DNA of 64,000 nt. Origin: Enterococcus pallens ATCC BAA-351. GTDB taxonomy: Bacteria; Bacillota; Bacilli; Lactobacillales; Enterococcaceae. Shown here piece by piece: positions 8,348 to 16,836 of this stretch (positions are counted from its first letter, which is position 1; each line of letters starts with the position of its first letter). Position numbers and translations under genes: made by a program. The stretch is taken from NCBI RefSeq assembly GCF_000407485.1, contig NZ_ASWD01000003.1, forward strand, positions 620,001 to 684,000, read 5' to 3'. The notes below the pieces were generated by a model, which did no database searches, had not been told where the DNA came from, and saw nothing but the letters and a program-made list of their open reading frames with translations.

Positions 8348-8737
8348 TTATTTTTTTAGCAGCAGCTGCATTTGCTGTGTTAATACAAACAGCTGATTTT
8401 CCAAAACAGCCACTCGCTTTTCTAAAGCGGATAATTCTTCTAGACCAACATTTTTTTCAGTCATTTTTGTAGGAGAATACAGCTTCGGCAAACCAGAATT
8501 TTTGTACTGTTCAAGTAAAAAAGGGATTTTTTGATTATCAATTTTCACTTGTGTTCGTTCGGTAAGTTCTCCTTCCTCATTCACTCGACGAGTTATTAAT
8601 GTTTCCATCCCGTCAAAACAATTATCACCTACAACATAGCCCGTATCTGTTTTTCTGATTGCGCCGACCTCTCTCAGCCATCCATAGAAAGTGGTTTGGT
8701 TTAGTCCGTATTCTTTTCTTACTTCATGCAATTTCAT
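8348..8737 (-). CDS. Small HTH/coiled-coil protein resembling a phage antirepressor KilAC domain
   Basis: 129 residues. The N-terminal 35 residues look like a helix-turn-helix (MKLHEVRKEYGLNQTTFYGW, then LREVGAIRKTDTG), recalling the C-terminal KilAC domain of phage antirepressors. The C-terminal 35 residues (LEELSALEKRVAVLENQLFV) form a heptad-like coiled coil suited to oligomerisation. AAGGAG precedes the ATG. No other phage genes are near, so this is either a domesticated phage relic or a small DNA-binding protein. The family assignment is tentative. Confidence 0.5.
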   Translation of the reverse strand: MKLHEVRKEYGLNQTTFYGWLREVGAIRKTDTGYVVGDNCFDGMETLITRRVNEEGELTERTQVKIDNQKIPFLLEQYKNSGLPKLYSPTKMTEKNVGLEELSALEKRVAVLENQLFVLTQQMQLLLKK

Positions 8738-8772
8738 TTTATCACGCTCCTTGTTTAATCAAAGATACGCAA

Positions 8773-9591
8773 TTAATCGGTCATTCGTTTTATGATTTCC
8801 AAATATTTTTTAGTTGCCAATTCACTTACTTGGCCTTTTTTGCAGAATTCCAGCTTGGATAATTTACGATTCACCCGCTCAACCACGATTTGATCATCTA
8901 CTGTTCGTTCTCTTAATGCTTCAAAAGCATCCTGAAAACGGAGATCCTTACGTGCGTGCTCATAAAAAGACAACACGTAAACATAGTGAAAAAGATTATA
9001 ATCACTCAAGGGATATTCCACCTGCATAAATAGAGTACCAATCCCGTAATGGCACGGACCTATTGGAGCTTTCGTTTCCCAATGGTCTAGAAGAAAATCA
9101 ATTGCCTGATTCAAGCTGTCATCAGAAAAATACTTGGTGTATCGAAATAGATTTAAAGCATTTAAGGTAGGTAATGGATTGGAATGCTCGGTTTCAGGTC
9201 CTTTTCCAAAATAGAATTTCTTACACCACCAGCCACCATCTGAATAACGGGTTTCCATCAAATGGGCCAATGTTTTTTTCATCCGAGGGTCTTCTAAATA
9301 ACCTAGACGAATTAATAAGGTTGCTGCCGGAATAGTTTGGCAGGGAAAAACGGGGCCCTTCGGATATAGCTTGAAATCTCCCGGCTCCTTCCAAGATTCC
9401 CAAATCAACTCGCCAACCGTTTGTAAAATTGGATCTTCTGGTGAAACACCTAATTCCAACAAATAATTGGCAGAAGCGATACAAGAAAATGCACCTCCAT
9501 TAGTTAACCGGCGATCCTCTGTTGTCCAGTAATCCCATTTTTGGTCATAACGATGACTTAAAATTGTTTCAATATCTTTTTGATAATCCAT
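8773..9591 (-). CDS. Unassigned protein with alpha/alpha-toroid (prenyltransferase/squalene-cyclase-like) repeats
   Basis: 272 residues, rich in Trp and Tyr, with repeats of the type seen in terpenoid-cyclase/prenyltransferase toroids: FSCIASANYLLELGV, TIPAATLLIRLGYLEDPRM, YSDGGWWCKKF, PTLNALNLFRYTKYF. DGGWWC resembles the QW-type turns of that fold. There is no signal peptide. An in-frame ATG at 9663 would add 24 basic residues, but GGAG lies eight bases before the ATG at 9591, which is preferred. No DXDD or DDXXD cyclase motif is present, so catalysis as a terpene cyclase is not supported. Function unknown. Confidence 0.6.
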   Translation of the reverse strand: MDYQKDIETILSHRYDQKWDYWTTEDRRLTNGGAFSCIASANYLLELGVSPEDPILQTVGELIWESWKEPGDFKLYPKGPVFPCQTIPAATLLIRLGYLEDPRMKKTLAHLMETRYSDGGWWCKKFYFGKGPETEHSNPLPTLNALNLFRYTKYFSDDSLNQAIDFLLDHWETKAPIGPCHYGIGTLFMQVEYPLSDYNLFHYVYVLSFYEHARKDLRFQDAFEALRERTVDDQIVVERVNRKLSKLEFCKKGQVSELATKKYLEIIKRMTD

Positions 9592-9721
9592 TTTTGTTCT
9601 CCAAACTTTTCTTTTAATTGTAGCAATTTTCCCTTTACAAATCACTGTTTTTCCGTAATGCAAACATTCTTTGCTAGCAATTTAGTGGATTATTTTGGAT
9701 AATTATTGTGAGGTGAGAATC

Positions 9722-10150
9722 ATGGAAGTTGGAAAAATGCTAAAAGAACGCAGAGAGACAATGGGGGTTTCTCAGGAAAGTATTGCTCAAAAAATGTATG
9801 TTTCTCGTCAAACGATTTCGAATTGGGAATTAGGAAAGACTTATCCAGATATCGAAAAGTTAATTGCATTAAGTGAATTTTATGAAGTAACTTTAGATGA
9901 ACTCGTAAAGGAGGATTCTATCATGAAAGAAAAACTAATTACTGATGCTAAAGAGTTGGCGCAGTTAAGAAAGCACAAGACTTGGTTTCGAATTAGCCAA
10001 AGCCTGTCATCGGTGGCCTTTGGGGGTGCACTTTTTTCTGATGACTACACGTGGTTATTGATTATTGCTGCGCTACTTTTTTCGGTCTTTGGCGCCTATC
10101 ATTGGACTTTTTTCGATGACGATAAATCCACTGATCCCTTATTTCCTTAA
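9722..10150 (+). CDS. XRE-family HTH protein with two C-terminal membrane segments
   Basis: 142 residues. Residues 1-60 are a clear Cro/cI-type helix-turn-helix (MLKERRETMGVSQESIAQKM, YVSRQTISNWELGKTYPDI). After a linker, two hydrophobic stretches at about 95-125 (VAFGGALF, WLLIIAALLFSVFGAYHW) suggest a membrane-tethered or membrane-sensing regulator, a common design in Firmicutes. The ATG at 9722 follows AGGTGAG; an upstream in-frame start at 9695 lacks a ribosome site. It is divergent from the toroid-like gene, and its target is unknown. Confidence 0.8.
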   Translation: MEVGKMLKERRETMGVSQESIAQKMYVSRQTISNWELGKTYPDIEKLIALSEFYEVTLDELVKEDSIMKEKLITDAKELAQLRKHKTWFRISQSLSSVAFGGALFSDDYTWLLIIAALLFSVFGAYHWTFFDDDKSTDPLFP

Positions 10151-10154
10151 CCGT

Positions 10155-10186
10155 AAAAAATCCTCCCACCGATAAGTGAGAGGATT
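10155..10186 (-). terminator. Terminator of rlmN
   Basis: On the minus strand AATCCTCTCAC-TTATCG-GTGGGAGGATT is followed by TTTTAC. It lies five bases after the rlmN stop. Confidence 0.85.
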
Positions 10187-10190
10187 GTAA

Positions 10191-11255
10191 TTAATTAGTG
10201 ACTGTTTTTTTCATTTGCTTACTGCGTAATTGTCCGCAAGCGGCATCAATATCAGTACCGTGTTCTTTACGGATGACACAATTGATACCATTTTTCTTTA
10301 GCACATCGTAGAAGCGTAAAACGTCTGCTTTTGAGCTACGAGAATATTGATCATGTTCACTCACCGGATTATAAGGAATCAAGTTAACATAAGTGAGCTT
10401 CTTCTTGTCTTTTAAAAGCTCAGCTAATTGTTTGGCATGCTCTGGACGATCATTAACGTTTGCAAGCATAATATACTCAAACGTGATCCGGCGATTGGTA
10501 GATTCTAAATAGTAGTCAACAGCCTCCATTAATTTTTCAATAGGGAAGCTGCGATTGATTCGCATGATTGAAGAACGAACTTCATTGTTTGATGCATGCA
10601 AGGAAATGGCCAAATTAACTTGCAGTCCATTTTCAGCGAATTTCTTGATTTTAGGCACTAAACCACTTGTCGATACTGTAATATGGCGAGCACCGATAGC
10701 TAAGCCTTTGGCATCATTGATTACGTGAATAAAATCCATTACATTCTCGTAGTTGTCAAATGGCTCGCCAATCCCCATTACAACAACGTGAGATACGCGT
10801 TCATCCTCACCTCGTTCATCAAAGTAATGTTGGACTAGCATAATTTGAGCCACAATTTCACCAGCAGTTAAATCTCTTTGTTTTTTCAATAGACCTGATG
10901 CACAAAAAGTACACCCGATATTGCAGCCTACTTGAGTAGTCACACAAACAGATAAGCCATATTCTTGACGCATCAAAACAGTTTCAATCATATTCTTGTC
11001 TGGCAATTCAAATAAGTATTTAACTGTTCCGTCGTTTGATTCTTGTACCACCATTTGCTTTAAAGGATTAATGCAGAAATTTTCTTCCAACAGTTCAATG
11101 GTTTTCTTTGAAAGATTACTCATTTGATCAAAGCTGGTTACCCGTTTTTGATACAACCATTCCCAAATTTGTGTCGCTCTAAATTTCTTTTCTCCATGCT
11201 CAATCAGCCAATCGATCAAGGCTTCTTTTCTTAATTCATAAATTGATGGTTTCAA
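10191..11255 (-). CDS. rlmN: 23S rRNA (adenine-2503-C2)-methyltransferase / dual-specificity RlmN
   Basis: 354-residue radical SAM enzyme that methylates C2 of A2503 in 23S rRNA, and A37 of some tRNAs, by a ping-pong mechanism using a methyl-cysteine. The cluster motif is C-N-I-G-C-T-F-C near residue 120, [10 protein letters not shown] is the conserved GEP motif, and the second catalytic cysteine lies in DIDAACGQL near the C-terminus. The start appears to be a TTG at 11255, with AGGGG nine bases upstream; no in-frame ATG fits the family N-terminus. It is monocistronic, with its own promoter and terminator. Confidence 0.95.
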   Translation of the reverse strand: MKPSIYELRKEALIDWLIEHGEKKFRATQIWEWLYQKRVTSFDQMSNLSKKTIELLEENFCINPLKQMVVQESNDGTVKYLFELPDKNMIETVLMRQEYGLSVCVTTQVGCNIGCTFCASGLLKKQRDLTAGEIVAQIMLVQHYFDERGEDERVSHVVVMGIGEPFDNYENVMDFIHVINDAKGLAIGARHITVSTSGLVPKIKKFAENGLQVNLAISLHASNNEVRSSIMRINRSFPIEKLMEAVDYYLESTNRRITFEYIMLANVNDRPEHAKQLAELLKDKKKLTYVNLIPYNPVSEHDQYSRSSKADVLRFYDVLKKNGINCVIRKEHGTDIDAACGQLRSKQMKKTVTN

Positions 11256-11334
11256 ACTCTTATCCCCTATTTCTTATGTCTTAGCCGTGCTTCTTTTCAC
11301 AAATAGAAACTGGCCTAGTAAAGTCTCGCTTCAT

Positions 11335-11363
11335 ACTATAACCGATTAAAAAAATGAAAGCAA
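11335..11363 (-). promoter_or_regulatory. Promoter of rlmN
   Basis: On the minus strand TTGCTT (11363-11358), 17 bases, TATAGT (11340-11335). It gives a leader of about 75 bases before the TTG start. Confidence 0.6.
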
Positions 11364-11383
11364 TCGCCTTTGGAAAAAATCAA

Positions 11384-11411
11384 TAAAAAGACTGTCAGTT
11401 TCCTGACAGTC
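11384..11411 (-). terminator. Terminator of the glycyl radical enzyme operon
   Basis: On the minus strand GACTGTCAG-GAAA-CTGACAGTC followed by TTTTT, five bases after the activase stop. The stem is perfect, nine base pairs, with a GAAA tetraloop. Confidence 0.92.
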
Positions 11412-11416
11412 CCGCT

Positions 11417-12199
11417 TTATTCTAAGCCATCAACATTTGTATAAATACCTGCATCTTCAAATTCGTTCTTTAGTTCATTTATCTCAGCTTGGGTTAACGT
11501 ATTTGTATCCTTCATAGTATATTCCCAGCCCAAGTAATCATATTTGCTGCTGCCGTATTGATGAAAAGGAAGCAAATGAACTTCTTTTACCTCCAAATTT
11601 TGTAAATAATTGATTAAAGCTGAAATATTATCAGGCGCTGTTGTGTATCCAGGAATTAAAGGGATACGAGGAATGACCTCTAAATGATCTTGGCTTAAGA
11701 GAAACTCAAAATTTTCTTTGACTGTTTCAATCTTAGAACCTATCACTTGTTTACTTGATTCAGCATCCATTATTTTCAAATCAAACAAAACCTGCTGCAA
11801 ATAAGGTGTTAACTTTTTAATCTCGTTCAAAGGAAAACATCCGGTGGTTTCAATGGCGGTGTGCACACCTAAGTAATTGAATTCTGCCAACAAATCCGCA
11901 GCAAAATCGGCTTGCATTAATACTTCTCCTCCAGAAAGGGTCACTCCTCCACCAGAGGTTCGGTAAAATATCTCATCCTTCATCACTTCGTCCACCAACT
12001 CGTCTGTTGTACGCCAGCTTCCAATCGTTTCAGTTTTGCCGTTTTTAGTCCAAGTTGTTGGTGTAACTGCTTTTCTTGATTCAGGATTGGAACACCAGGG
12101 ACATTTTAATGGACAGCCTTTCAAAAAGATAATGGTACGAATTCCACCACCATCGTGCACAGAATAGCGTTGGATATTAAATACTAATCCTTTGGACAT
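11417..12199 (-). CDS. Glycyl radical enzyme activating enzyme (PflA-like radical SAM)
   Basis: 260-residue radical SAM activase that installs the glycyl radical on its partner enzyme. The cluster motif is C-P-L-K-C-P-W-C near residue 30, preceded by HDGGGIRTIIFLKGC, and the SAM-binding segment GGGVTLSGGE is at about residue 85. It lacks the eight-cysteine ferredoxin insert found in many activases of diol or hydroxyproline dehydratases, so it resembles the short PflA type. It starts 15 bases after the stop of the glycyl radical enzyme gene and shares its terminator, so the pair form an operon. Confidence 0.88.
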   Translation of the reverse strand: MSKGLVFNIQRYSVHDGGGIRTIIFLKGCPLKCPWCSNPESRKAVTPTTWTKNGKTETIGSWRTTDELVDEVMKDEIFYRTSGGGVTLSGGEVLMQADFAADLLAEFNYLGVHTAIETTGCFPLNEIKKLTPYLQQVLFDLKIMDAESSKQVIGSKIETVKENFEFLLSQDHLEVIPRIPLIPGYTTAPDNISALINYLQNLEVKEVHLLPFHQYGSSKYDYLGWEYTMKDTNTLTQAEINELKNEFEDAGIYTNVDGLE

Positions 12200-12214
12200 G
12201 GATATTCCTCAATT

Positions 12215-14563
12215 CTACAATTCATGTTCAACACGTGCGATAATATCGTCTTGAATTTGTTTATTCAAATCAACGAAGAAAGCACTGTAACCTGCTACCC
12301 GAACTAGCAATCCCGTATATTTTTCTGGATGCTTTTGGGCCTCTAACAAAGTCGCTTTTGATTGAACGTTAAACTGAACGTGTTGAATTTTTAGTTTTGT
12401 ATAAGCCATTAGAAAATCAGCAAATTTATTTAATCCTTGTTGACCTTTTAGCGTATTGGGTTGGAACTTCAAATTAAGCAAGCTGCCATTTACTGTTAAA
12501 TAGTTATCTAATTTACTAACTGATTTTAAAACAGCTGTTGGTCCTAAATGGTCTCGGCCTACCATCGGTGACAAGCCGCCATCTGCCAATTGTTCTTGCG
12601 CTTTCCGGCCATCTGGCGTTGCGCCGACTGCTTCACCTAATGGAATGTGAGCAGAAACTGTATAGGCTCCAGCGATAAACTGTCCACCACGAACATTAGT
12701 GTATTTTTCTAGCTCTTTAGCATAGTGTCTGAATAGCTGAGCTGCGATCAGGTCGATTTCATCATCATCGTTTCCATACTTCTCAAAATCTTGGATCACA
12801 TGTTTTTGCAATGCCTCGTATTTTCCAGTATAATTTGCGGCCATTGCCTCTACTAATTCAGAAAAGCTCATTTCGTGGTTTTCGAAAACCATTTTTTTTA
12901 TGACATACAAGGAATCACTCAGATTCGCTTCGCCAATACCCTGAACACCTGAAAAGTTGTACCTTGCGCCGCCTTCAGTTACATCCTTACCTTTTTCCAT
13001 ACAATCTTGAATTAAAACTGAGAGAAATGGTGTGGGCGCATAGTGCCGATGACCCAAATCAACAATATCTGATCCTTTGGCGACTAGCTCTACATAATAA
13101 GCAATTTTAGCTTTAATAGTTTCGAAAAGCTCCTCATAGGTTACATCAATTTTGTCTTTCAGTTCATACATACTCAATTCCATAATACGTAACAAATTGA
13201 ACAAAGCAATATCATGTAAGCCATAGGTTCTTCCGGGAATGGAGGTTTCCACACAGCCAACCGTTGCATAATCACGCGCATCATCCAAAGAAACGCCTTT
13301 ACTCAAGAAGGCAGGAACACAAACCTCATCATTAAAAAGCTGCGGAATTCCGGTACCTAAGCGGATTGTTTCACAGGTTTTCAATAAAAACCGTCGCGGA
13401 ATTAATTCATTCATACGAACAGAAAGATTCGGCTGTGGCAAAAGGACCTCATGATACAAATCTAGCATAATATAAGATAAGGGATTCACCGAAGCGTGGC
13501 CGTACTCATCTAGCCCGCCTAGAACAACCGTATAACCAGTTGGAAAGCCAGCGAAGCATTTTGCGCTGCTTTCACTGCGTAAAAGCACCACATCATTGGT
13601 TTTAATATAAAAATCCCCTAATACTTCATACAAGAATGCTTCAGGAATTCCATTATCTAGAGAAGCTTGATAATAAGGATACATGTATTGATCCATTCGC
13701 CCTAATGACAAGGAGGAGGCATTAGATTCATATTGACCCACAATACTAGTCATCCATAATAACTGTAAAGCTTCATAAAAGGACTCCGGCTTTTCAACAC
13801 TTAGCTTCCGGCACATCGCTGCTATTGTTGCTAATTCTTTTTGACGATTAGCTTCTGTCTCCTGATGGCTCAATTCTGTTGCTAAGTCAGCATATCGCAG
13901 AAAATGTTGCTGCATTCCTTGAAAAATGATCAAACCAGCTTTGAAAAATGTATTATCAGGTTCTTCAGCTGTTTTCGCTTTTAACTCATCAATATAGTAA
14001 CCTACACCATTGCTTAGAATAGCAGGAAAATCCATAATGATATGGCCTTGACCTTTATCGGTTTGATTCAATTTGAACACTTCATCCGCCAACGCTGTTT
14101 TGACCTCATCCGTCAGCTGCCCATTGATAAAATCCTTCATCGAGCGACCTTCCCAATAAGGATAAAGCTTTTGACGATAAATCTCTTTATCAGCTTCAGT
14201 AAATTCAAACTGATCCTGAGGCCGTTCATCAATCGTATCAATTTCTTTTAAAATCCAATAAGGATCCATTTCGGGAGAAATAATTCCCGAACGAGGGCGA
14301 ACCGTACGATTCCCTACTAGCAGCTCTCCTTCACGAATACTGATGGCTGCGTTAGCTAATATGTGAGCGACTGCTTTCGCCCGACGAATAATAGTTGGCT
14401 CCCCTTCAGTTTGTTGATAGCTTTCCGTATAGAGTAGTGCTCGCTCTAAAGAGATTTGCCGTTTTTCTTTAAACAAATTATCCTTCATTCGTTGAATGCG
14501 TTCGTTTCCGTTTGTGACTACATTGGCAATATTTTTTTCTTTATCTATAATTCCCGTCGCCAT
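12215..14563 (-). CDS. Glycyl radical enzyme of the pyruvate formate-lyase/dehydratase superfamily, substrate unknown
   Basis: 782 residues. The glycyl radical site is RVAGYSA with the radical glycine at residue 758. The thiyl site is VGCVETSIPGRTYG near residue 440, with a single cysteine followed by V-E. This fits the dehydratase/decarboxylase-like branch (Cys plus general-base Glu) rather than true pyruvate formate-lyase, which uses adjacent cysteines. A threonine follows the GCVE; several characterised dehydratases have proline there, so the substrate cannot be assigned by motif. It is closest in outline to the uncharacterised PflD/YbiW-type enzymes. No microcompartment shell genes are nearby. 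It is divergent from a DeoR-type regulator, which probably controls it. Confidence 0.85.
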   Translation of the reverse strand: MATGIIDKEKNIANVVTNGNERIQRMKDNLFKEKRQISLERALLYTESYQQTEGEPTIIRRAKAVAHILANAAISIREGELLVGNRTVRPRSGIISPEMDPYWILKEIDTIDERPQDQFEFTEADKEIYRQKLYPYWEGRSMKDFINGQLTDEVKTALADEVFKLNQTDKGQGHIIMDFPAILSNGVGYYIDELKAKTAEEPDNTFFKAGLIIFQGMQQHFLRYADLATELSHQETEANRQKELATIAAMCRKLSVEKPESFYEALQLLWMTSIVGQYESNASSLSLGRMDQYMYPYYQASLDNGIPEAFLYEVLGDFYIKTNDVVLLRSESSAKCFAGFPTGYTVVLGGLDEYGHASVNPLSYIMLDLYHEVLLPQPNLSVRMNELIPRRFLLKTCETIRLGTGIPQLFNDEVCVPAFLSKGVSLDDARDYATVGCVETSIPGRTYGLHDIALFNLLRIMELSMYELKDKIDVTYEELFETIKAKIAYYVELVAKGSDIVDLGHRHYAPTPFLSVLIQDCMEKGKDVTEGGARYNFSGVQGIGEANLSDSLYVIKKMVFENHEMSFSELVEAMAANYTGKYEALQKHVIQDFEKYGNDDDEIDLIAAQLFRHYAKELEKYTNVRGGQFIAGAYTVSAHIPLGEAVGATPDGRKAQEQLADGGLSPMVGRDHLGPTAVLKSVSKLDNYLTVNGSLLNLKFQPNTLKGQQGLNKFADFLMAYTKLKIQHVQFNVQSKATLLEAQKHPEKYTGLLVRVAGYSAFFVDLNKQIQDDIIARVEHEL

Positions 14564-14588
14564 TTCCTACCATCTCCTCTTCTCCCTT

Positions 14589-14594
14589 AGTATA
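14589..14594 (-). promoter_or_regulatory. -10 element of the glycyl radical enzyme operon
   Basis: TATACT on the minus strand (14594-14589), 26 bases before the start codon. The zone 17 bases upstream, TGGATT, is a poor -35 and overlaps an operator-like repeat, which suggests control by a bound regulator. Confidence 0.45.
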
Positions 14595-14610
14595 CGAATG
14601 CACAAGTAAT

Positions 14611-14676
14611 AAATCCACGTATTTTATTGAATTTCAGATAAAAACTTGGATTTACCCTGATTTTCCCAAGTTTTTT
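14611..14676. promoter_or_regulatory. Three-copy operator candidate between the glycyl radical enzyme and DeoR genes
   Basis: Three related 15-base elements with the approximate pattern AAWYCCAMGTWTTTT are seen: AAATCCACGTATTTT (+, 14611-14625), AAATCCAAGTTTTTA (-, 14653-14639) and TTTCCCAAGTTTTTT (+, 14662-14676). The second and third also form the inverted repeat AAAACTTGG/CCAAGTTTT. They fill the 169-base divergent gap and are the best candidates for DeoR-regulator binding. Confidence 0.55.
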
Positions 14677-14732
14677 ATTGCTTTTTTTGGAATAGCATGG
14701 TACGTTATCCATAAGAATATGGGGGAATTTAG

Positions 14733-15494
14733 ATGAAAGCAGCGGAGATTGCTCAACGGCGAAAAACAATTACCGAATGGCTGTATCAGGAAGAATCCTT
14801 GAAGGTTGCCCAGCTGGTTGATTATTTTCAGGTTTCCGACGAAACAATTCGTAAAGACCTCGCTTATTTGGAAAAAGAAGGCATTTTACAGAAGGAACAT
14901 GGGAAAGCGGTGCTTGTTAAGGAAACAGAATTAGCCCCTGTTTCCCTTCGAACTGTTAACTTAAAAGAAAAGGAACGAATTGTAGTAAAAGCGTTGGAGC
15001 TAATTAATGAGAATGATCGAGTCATTGGTATGGATCAAGGGAGTACGATTGCTTTACTGGCTAAGCGCCTGCTGCCTTTAGATCAACGACAAATTTTCAC
15101 TGGTTCCTTGGCTGCTATTTTACAACTGACTAATGGGCGTCATTTGATTCATTCCTTTGGTGGCCAATATTCAGCTAGCGATATGGCTTTTCGTAATGAT
15201 ACAGGCAAAGAAATGTATCCCGATGTTCAATTTGATCTTTGCTTTTTCGGTTCCAGCGGTGTTAAAAATCGTAAAGGCTTTTGTACCTCCTCTTTGGTAG
15301 ATGCCGAGTCAAAGCGAATGATGTTAAGAAAATCACTGAAGAAGGTCGTTTTGCTTGATAACAGTAAATTCGAAACCACCTCTTTAGTTCAGGTAGCACC
15401 ATGGTCAGAGATAGACATTGTGATTGCTAATAAGGGAATTCCTCACGACTATGAACGTATGATTAGCGCTTTTGCCCAATTGATCTTGGTATGA
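14733..15494 (+). CDS. DeoR/GlpR-family transcriptional regulator
   Basis: 253 residues. The N-terminal winged helix carries the DeoR signature (RRKTITEWLYQEESLKVAQL, FQVSDETIRKDLAYLEKEGI). Residues 75-250 are a DeoR sensor domain with the phosphosugar-isomerase-like fold (IGMDQGSTIALLAKRL, CFFGSSGVKNRKGFCTSSL, ESKRMML, LLDNSKFE). Such proteins bind a sugar phosphate and usually control adjacent operons. It is divergent from the glycyl radical enzyme, which is the likely target. GGGGG precedes the ATG. Confidence 0.88.
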   Translation: MKAAEIAQRRKTITEWLYQEESLKVAQLVDYFQVSDETIRKDLAYLEKEGILQKEHGKAVLVKETELAPVSLRTVNLKEKERIVVKALELINENDRVIGMDQGSTIALLAKRLLPLDQRQIFTGSLAAILQLTNGRHLIHSFGGQYSASDMAFRNDTGKEMYPDVQFDLCFFGSSGVKNRKGFCTSSLVDAESKRMMLRKSLKKVVLLDNSKFETTSLVQVAPWSEIDIVIANKGIPHDYERMISAFAQLILV

Positions 15495-15504
15495 TTTACG
15501 AACA

Positions 15505-15538
15505 AAAAAGGACTTGGCAGTTTTTGGCTAAGTCCTTT
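15505..15538. terminator. Bidirectional terminator between the deoR-like and lacI-like genes
   Basis: AAAGGACTTGGC (15507-15518) pairs with GCTAAGTCCTTT (15527-15538). On the minus strand it is followed by a run of Ts. The stop codon of the LacI gene (15528-15530) lies inside the right arm of the hairpin. Confidence 0.85.
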
Positions 15539-16463
15539 CGTTGTGTTTTACAAAAGTATAAGGTATTTTTATACGTTGTGTTTCCTCGGTAATTAATGCT
15601 TCAAAAGCCTTGCGGCCGCATTCTGGCAAATGATGATCGATCGTTGGAAACTTCAACACTCTGCTGATGAAAAGATTCTCCTGTCCAACAATTAATGGTG
15701 CTTTTTCTTTTCCATACCCTTCAATGATGCCCGCAGCAACTTCATCACCATTACTAAATATCCCATCTACCTGATTTTGCTTGAAAAAATTTGCTACAGC
15801 TAGTCCATCTTCAGCTTCTTGACAGCCCCAGCGCATCAGTTCAGGATCAAACCTGGGAAACAACTCTTCACATAGCTGCATTGCCAGCTTTGAATTATTA
15901 CTTCGTTTACCCGTTCGTCCTAAAGTTAAACCGATTTTTTCGACACCTTGGTCTTTCAAGTAATTTAAGCTCTCTCTGAAGGAACCTTTTCTGTCGATAA
16001 ATACACTGCTTAATCCTTCCACTCGAACATCTTCGCACAAAACGATTTTTCCAAATTTAAGATAGTCAGCGATCACTTCTAAACTGTTGGATTTTGAAGT
16101 AATGATAATTCCATCAAAACTCTTAGCAGCTAGTTCATTCAAATAATTTTTTTCGGTTGCCGCATCATAATTAGTCGGCAGTAAAGTAACTTTATATTTC
16201 TGGGTAAAGGCTTCCTCAGTAATTCCCTTCACCAGCTGATCGTAATAAGGATGATTTACGAAAGGAACAATCACCCCAATATTTTTTGTCTTACCATAGC
16301 TAAGATTGCGGGCTGTATGGTTAGGAACATAGTTTAGCTCTGCCATAACAGTCAAAATTTCTTGCCGCTTCTGTTCATCCACATAAGGATGGTTGTTGAT
16401 TACTCGCGAAATGGTTGAGACAGAGTAGCCCGTTCTTTTTGCAATGTCACGAATATTCGCCAT
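15528..16463 (-). CDS. LacI-family transcriptional regulator
   Basis: 311 residues. A canonical LacI helix-turn-helix and hinge (MANIRDIAKRTGYSVSTISR, VINNHPYVDEQKR, LNYVPNHTARNL) precede a periplasmic-binding-protein-like effector domain (NIGVIVPFVNHPYYDQLVKG, GIIITSK, GIFSNGDEVAAGIIEG, TIDHHLPECGRKAFEAL). AGGAG lies close before the ATG, and the gene starts 18 bases after the stop of a small unassigned gene, so they are probably co-transcribed. Its target is not evident; the neighbouring fructose-type PTS already has its own activator. Confidence 0.9.
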   Translation of the reverse strand: MANIRDIAKRTGYSVSTISRVINNHPYVDEQKRQEILTVMAELNYVPNHTARNLSYGKTKNIGVIVPFVNHPYYDQLVKGITEEAFTQKYKVTLLPTNYDAATEKNYLNELAAKSFDGIIITSKSNSLEVIADYLKFGKIVLCEDVRVEGLSSVFIDRKGSFRESLNYLKDQGVEKIGLTLGRTGKRSNNSKLAMQLCEELFPRFDPELMRWGCQEAEDGLAVANFFKQNQVDGIFSNGDEVAAGIIEGYGKEKAPLIVGQENLFISRVLKFPTIDHHLPECGRKAFEALITEETQRIKIPYTFVKHNERT

Positions 16464-16481
16464 AAACTTCTCCTGAATTTT

Positions 16482-16754
16482 TTATGCAGTAAATAACTGA
16501 TGATAGAGATAACCCACAACATTATTTCCAGAGTCAAAAAATGTAAAGGTATCCTTACCATAGCTAAATTTAATTTGACGATCTTCACTGCCATTAACTG
16601 CTAAATTATGAATACCGGTTAGAGATAATTCTTTTTCCCGTACCTTATACAAACCTTGGTGACGCTGGACAGATAAACGCTGTCCTTTAATTTCCAGTGA
16701 TGCGTAATAGTAATCTGTTCCTGTTTGATCATGGACTTCTACGTAAGCATTCAT
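16482..16754 (-). CDS. Small unassigned protein upstream of the LacI gene
   Basis: 90-residue soluble protein with no recognised family. Alternating polar/hydrophobic stretches (YYYASLEIKGQRLSV, RQIKFSYGKDTFTFFDSGN) predict a mostly beta fold, perhaps a small barrel or PH-like domain. It has no signal peptide or membrane segment. GGAGGAG precedes the ATG. It is probably in one transcript with the downstream LacI gene. In the 5' region TTATAC-CCAAA-GTATAA (16773-16789) is an inverted repeat overlapping a TATACT -10, a possible operator. Confidence 0.65.
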   Translation of the reverse strand: MNAYVEVHDQTGTDYYYASLEIKGQRLSVQRHQGLYKVREKELSLTGIHNLAVNGSEDRQIKFSYGKDTFTFFDSGNNVVGYLYHQLFTA

Positions 16755-16772
16755 CGCTATCTCCTCCTTTGG

Positions 16773-16789
16773 TTATACCCAAAGTATAA
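16773..16789. promoter_or_regulatory. Inverted repeat overlapping the promoter of the small gene/LacI pair
   Basis: TTATAC (16773-16778) and GTATAA (16784-16789) are separated by five bases. On the minus strand the right arm contains the likely -10 TATACT, so a bound protein would block transcription. Confidence 0.4.
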
Positions 16790-16836
16790 TGGATGAAACG
16801 CGTACCACAGCAAGCAAAAAGCACGGTTTTTCCTGC

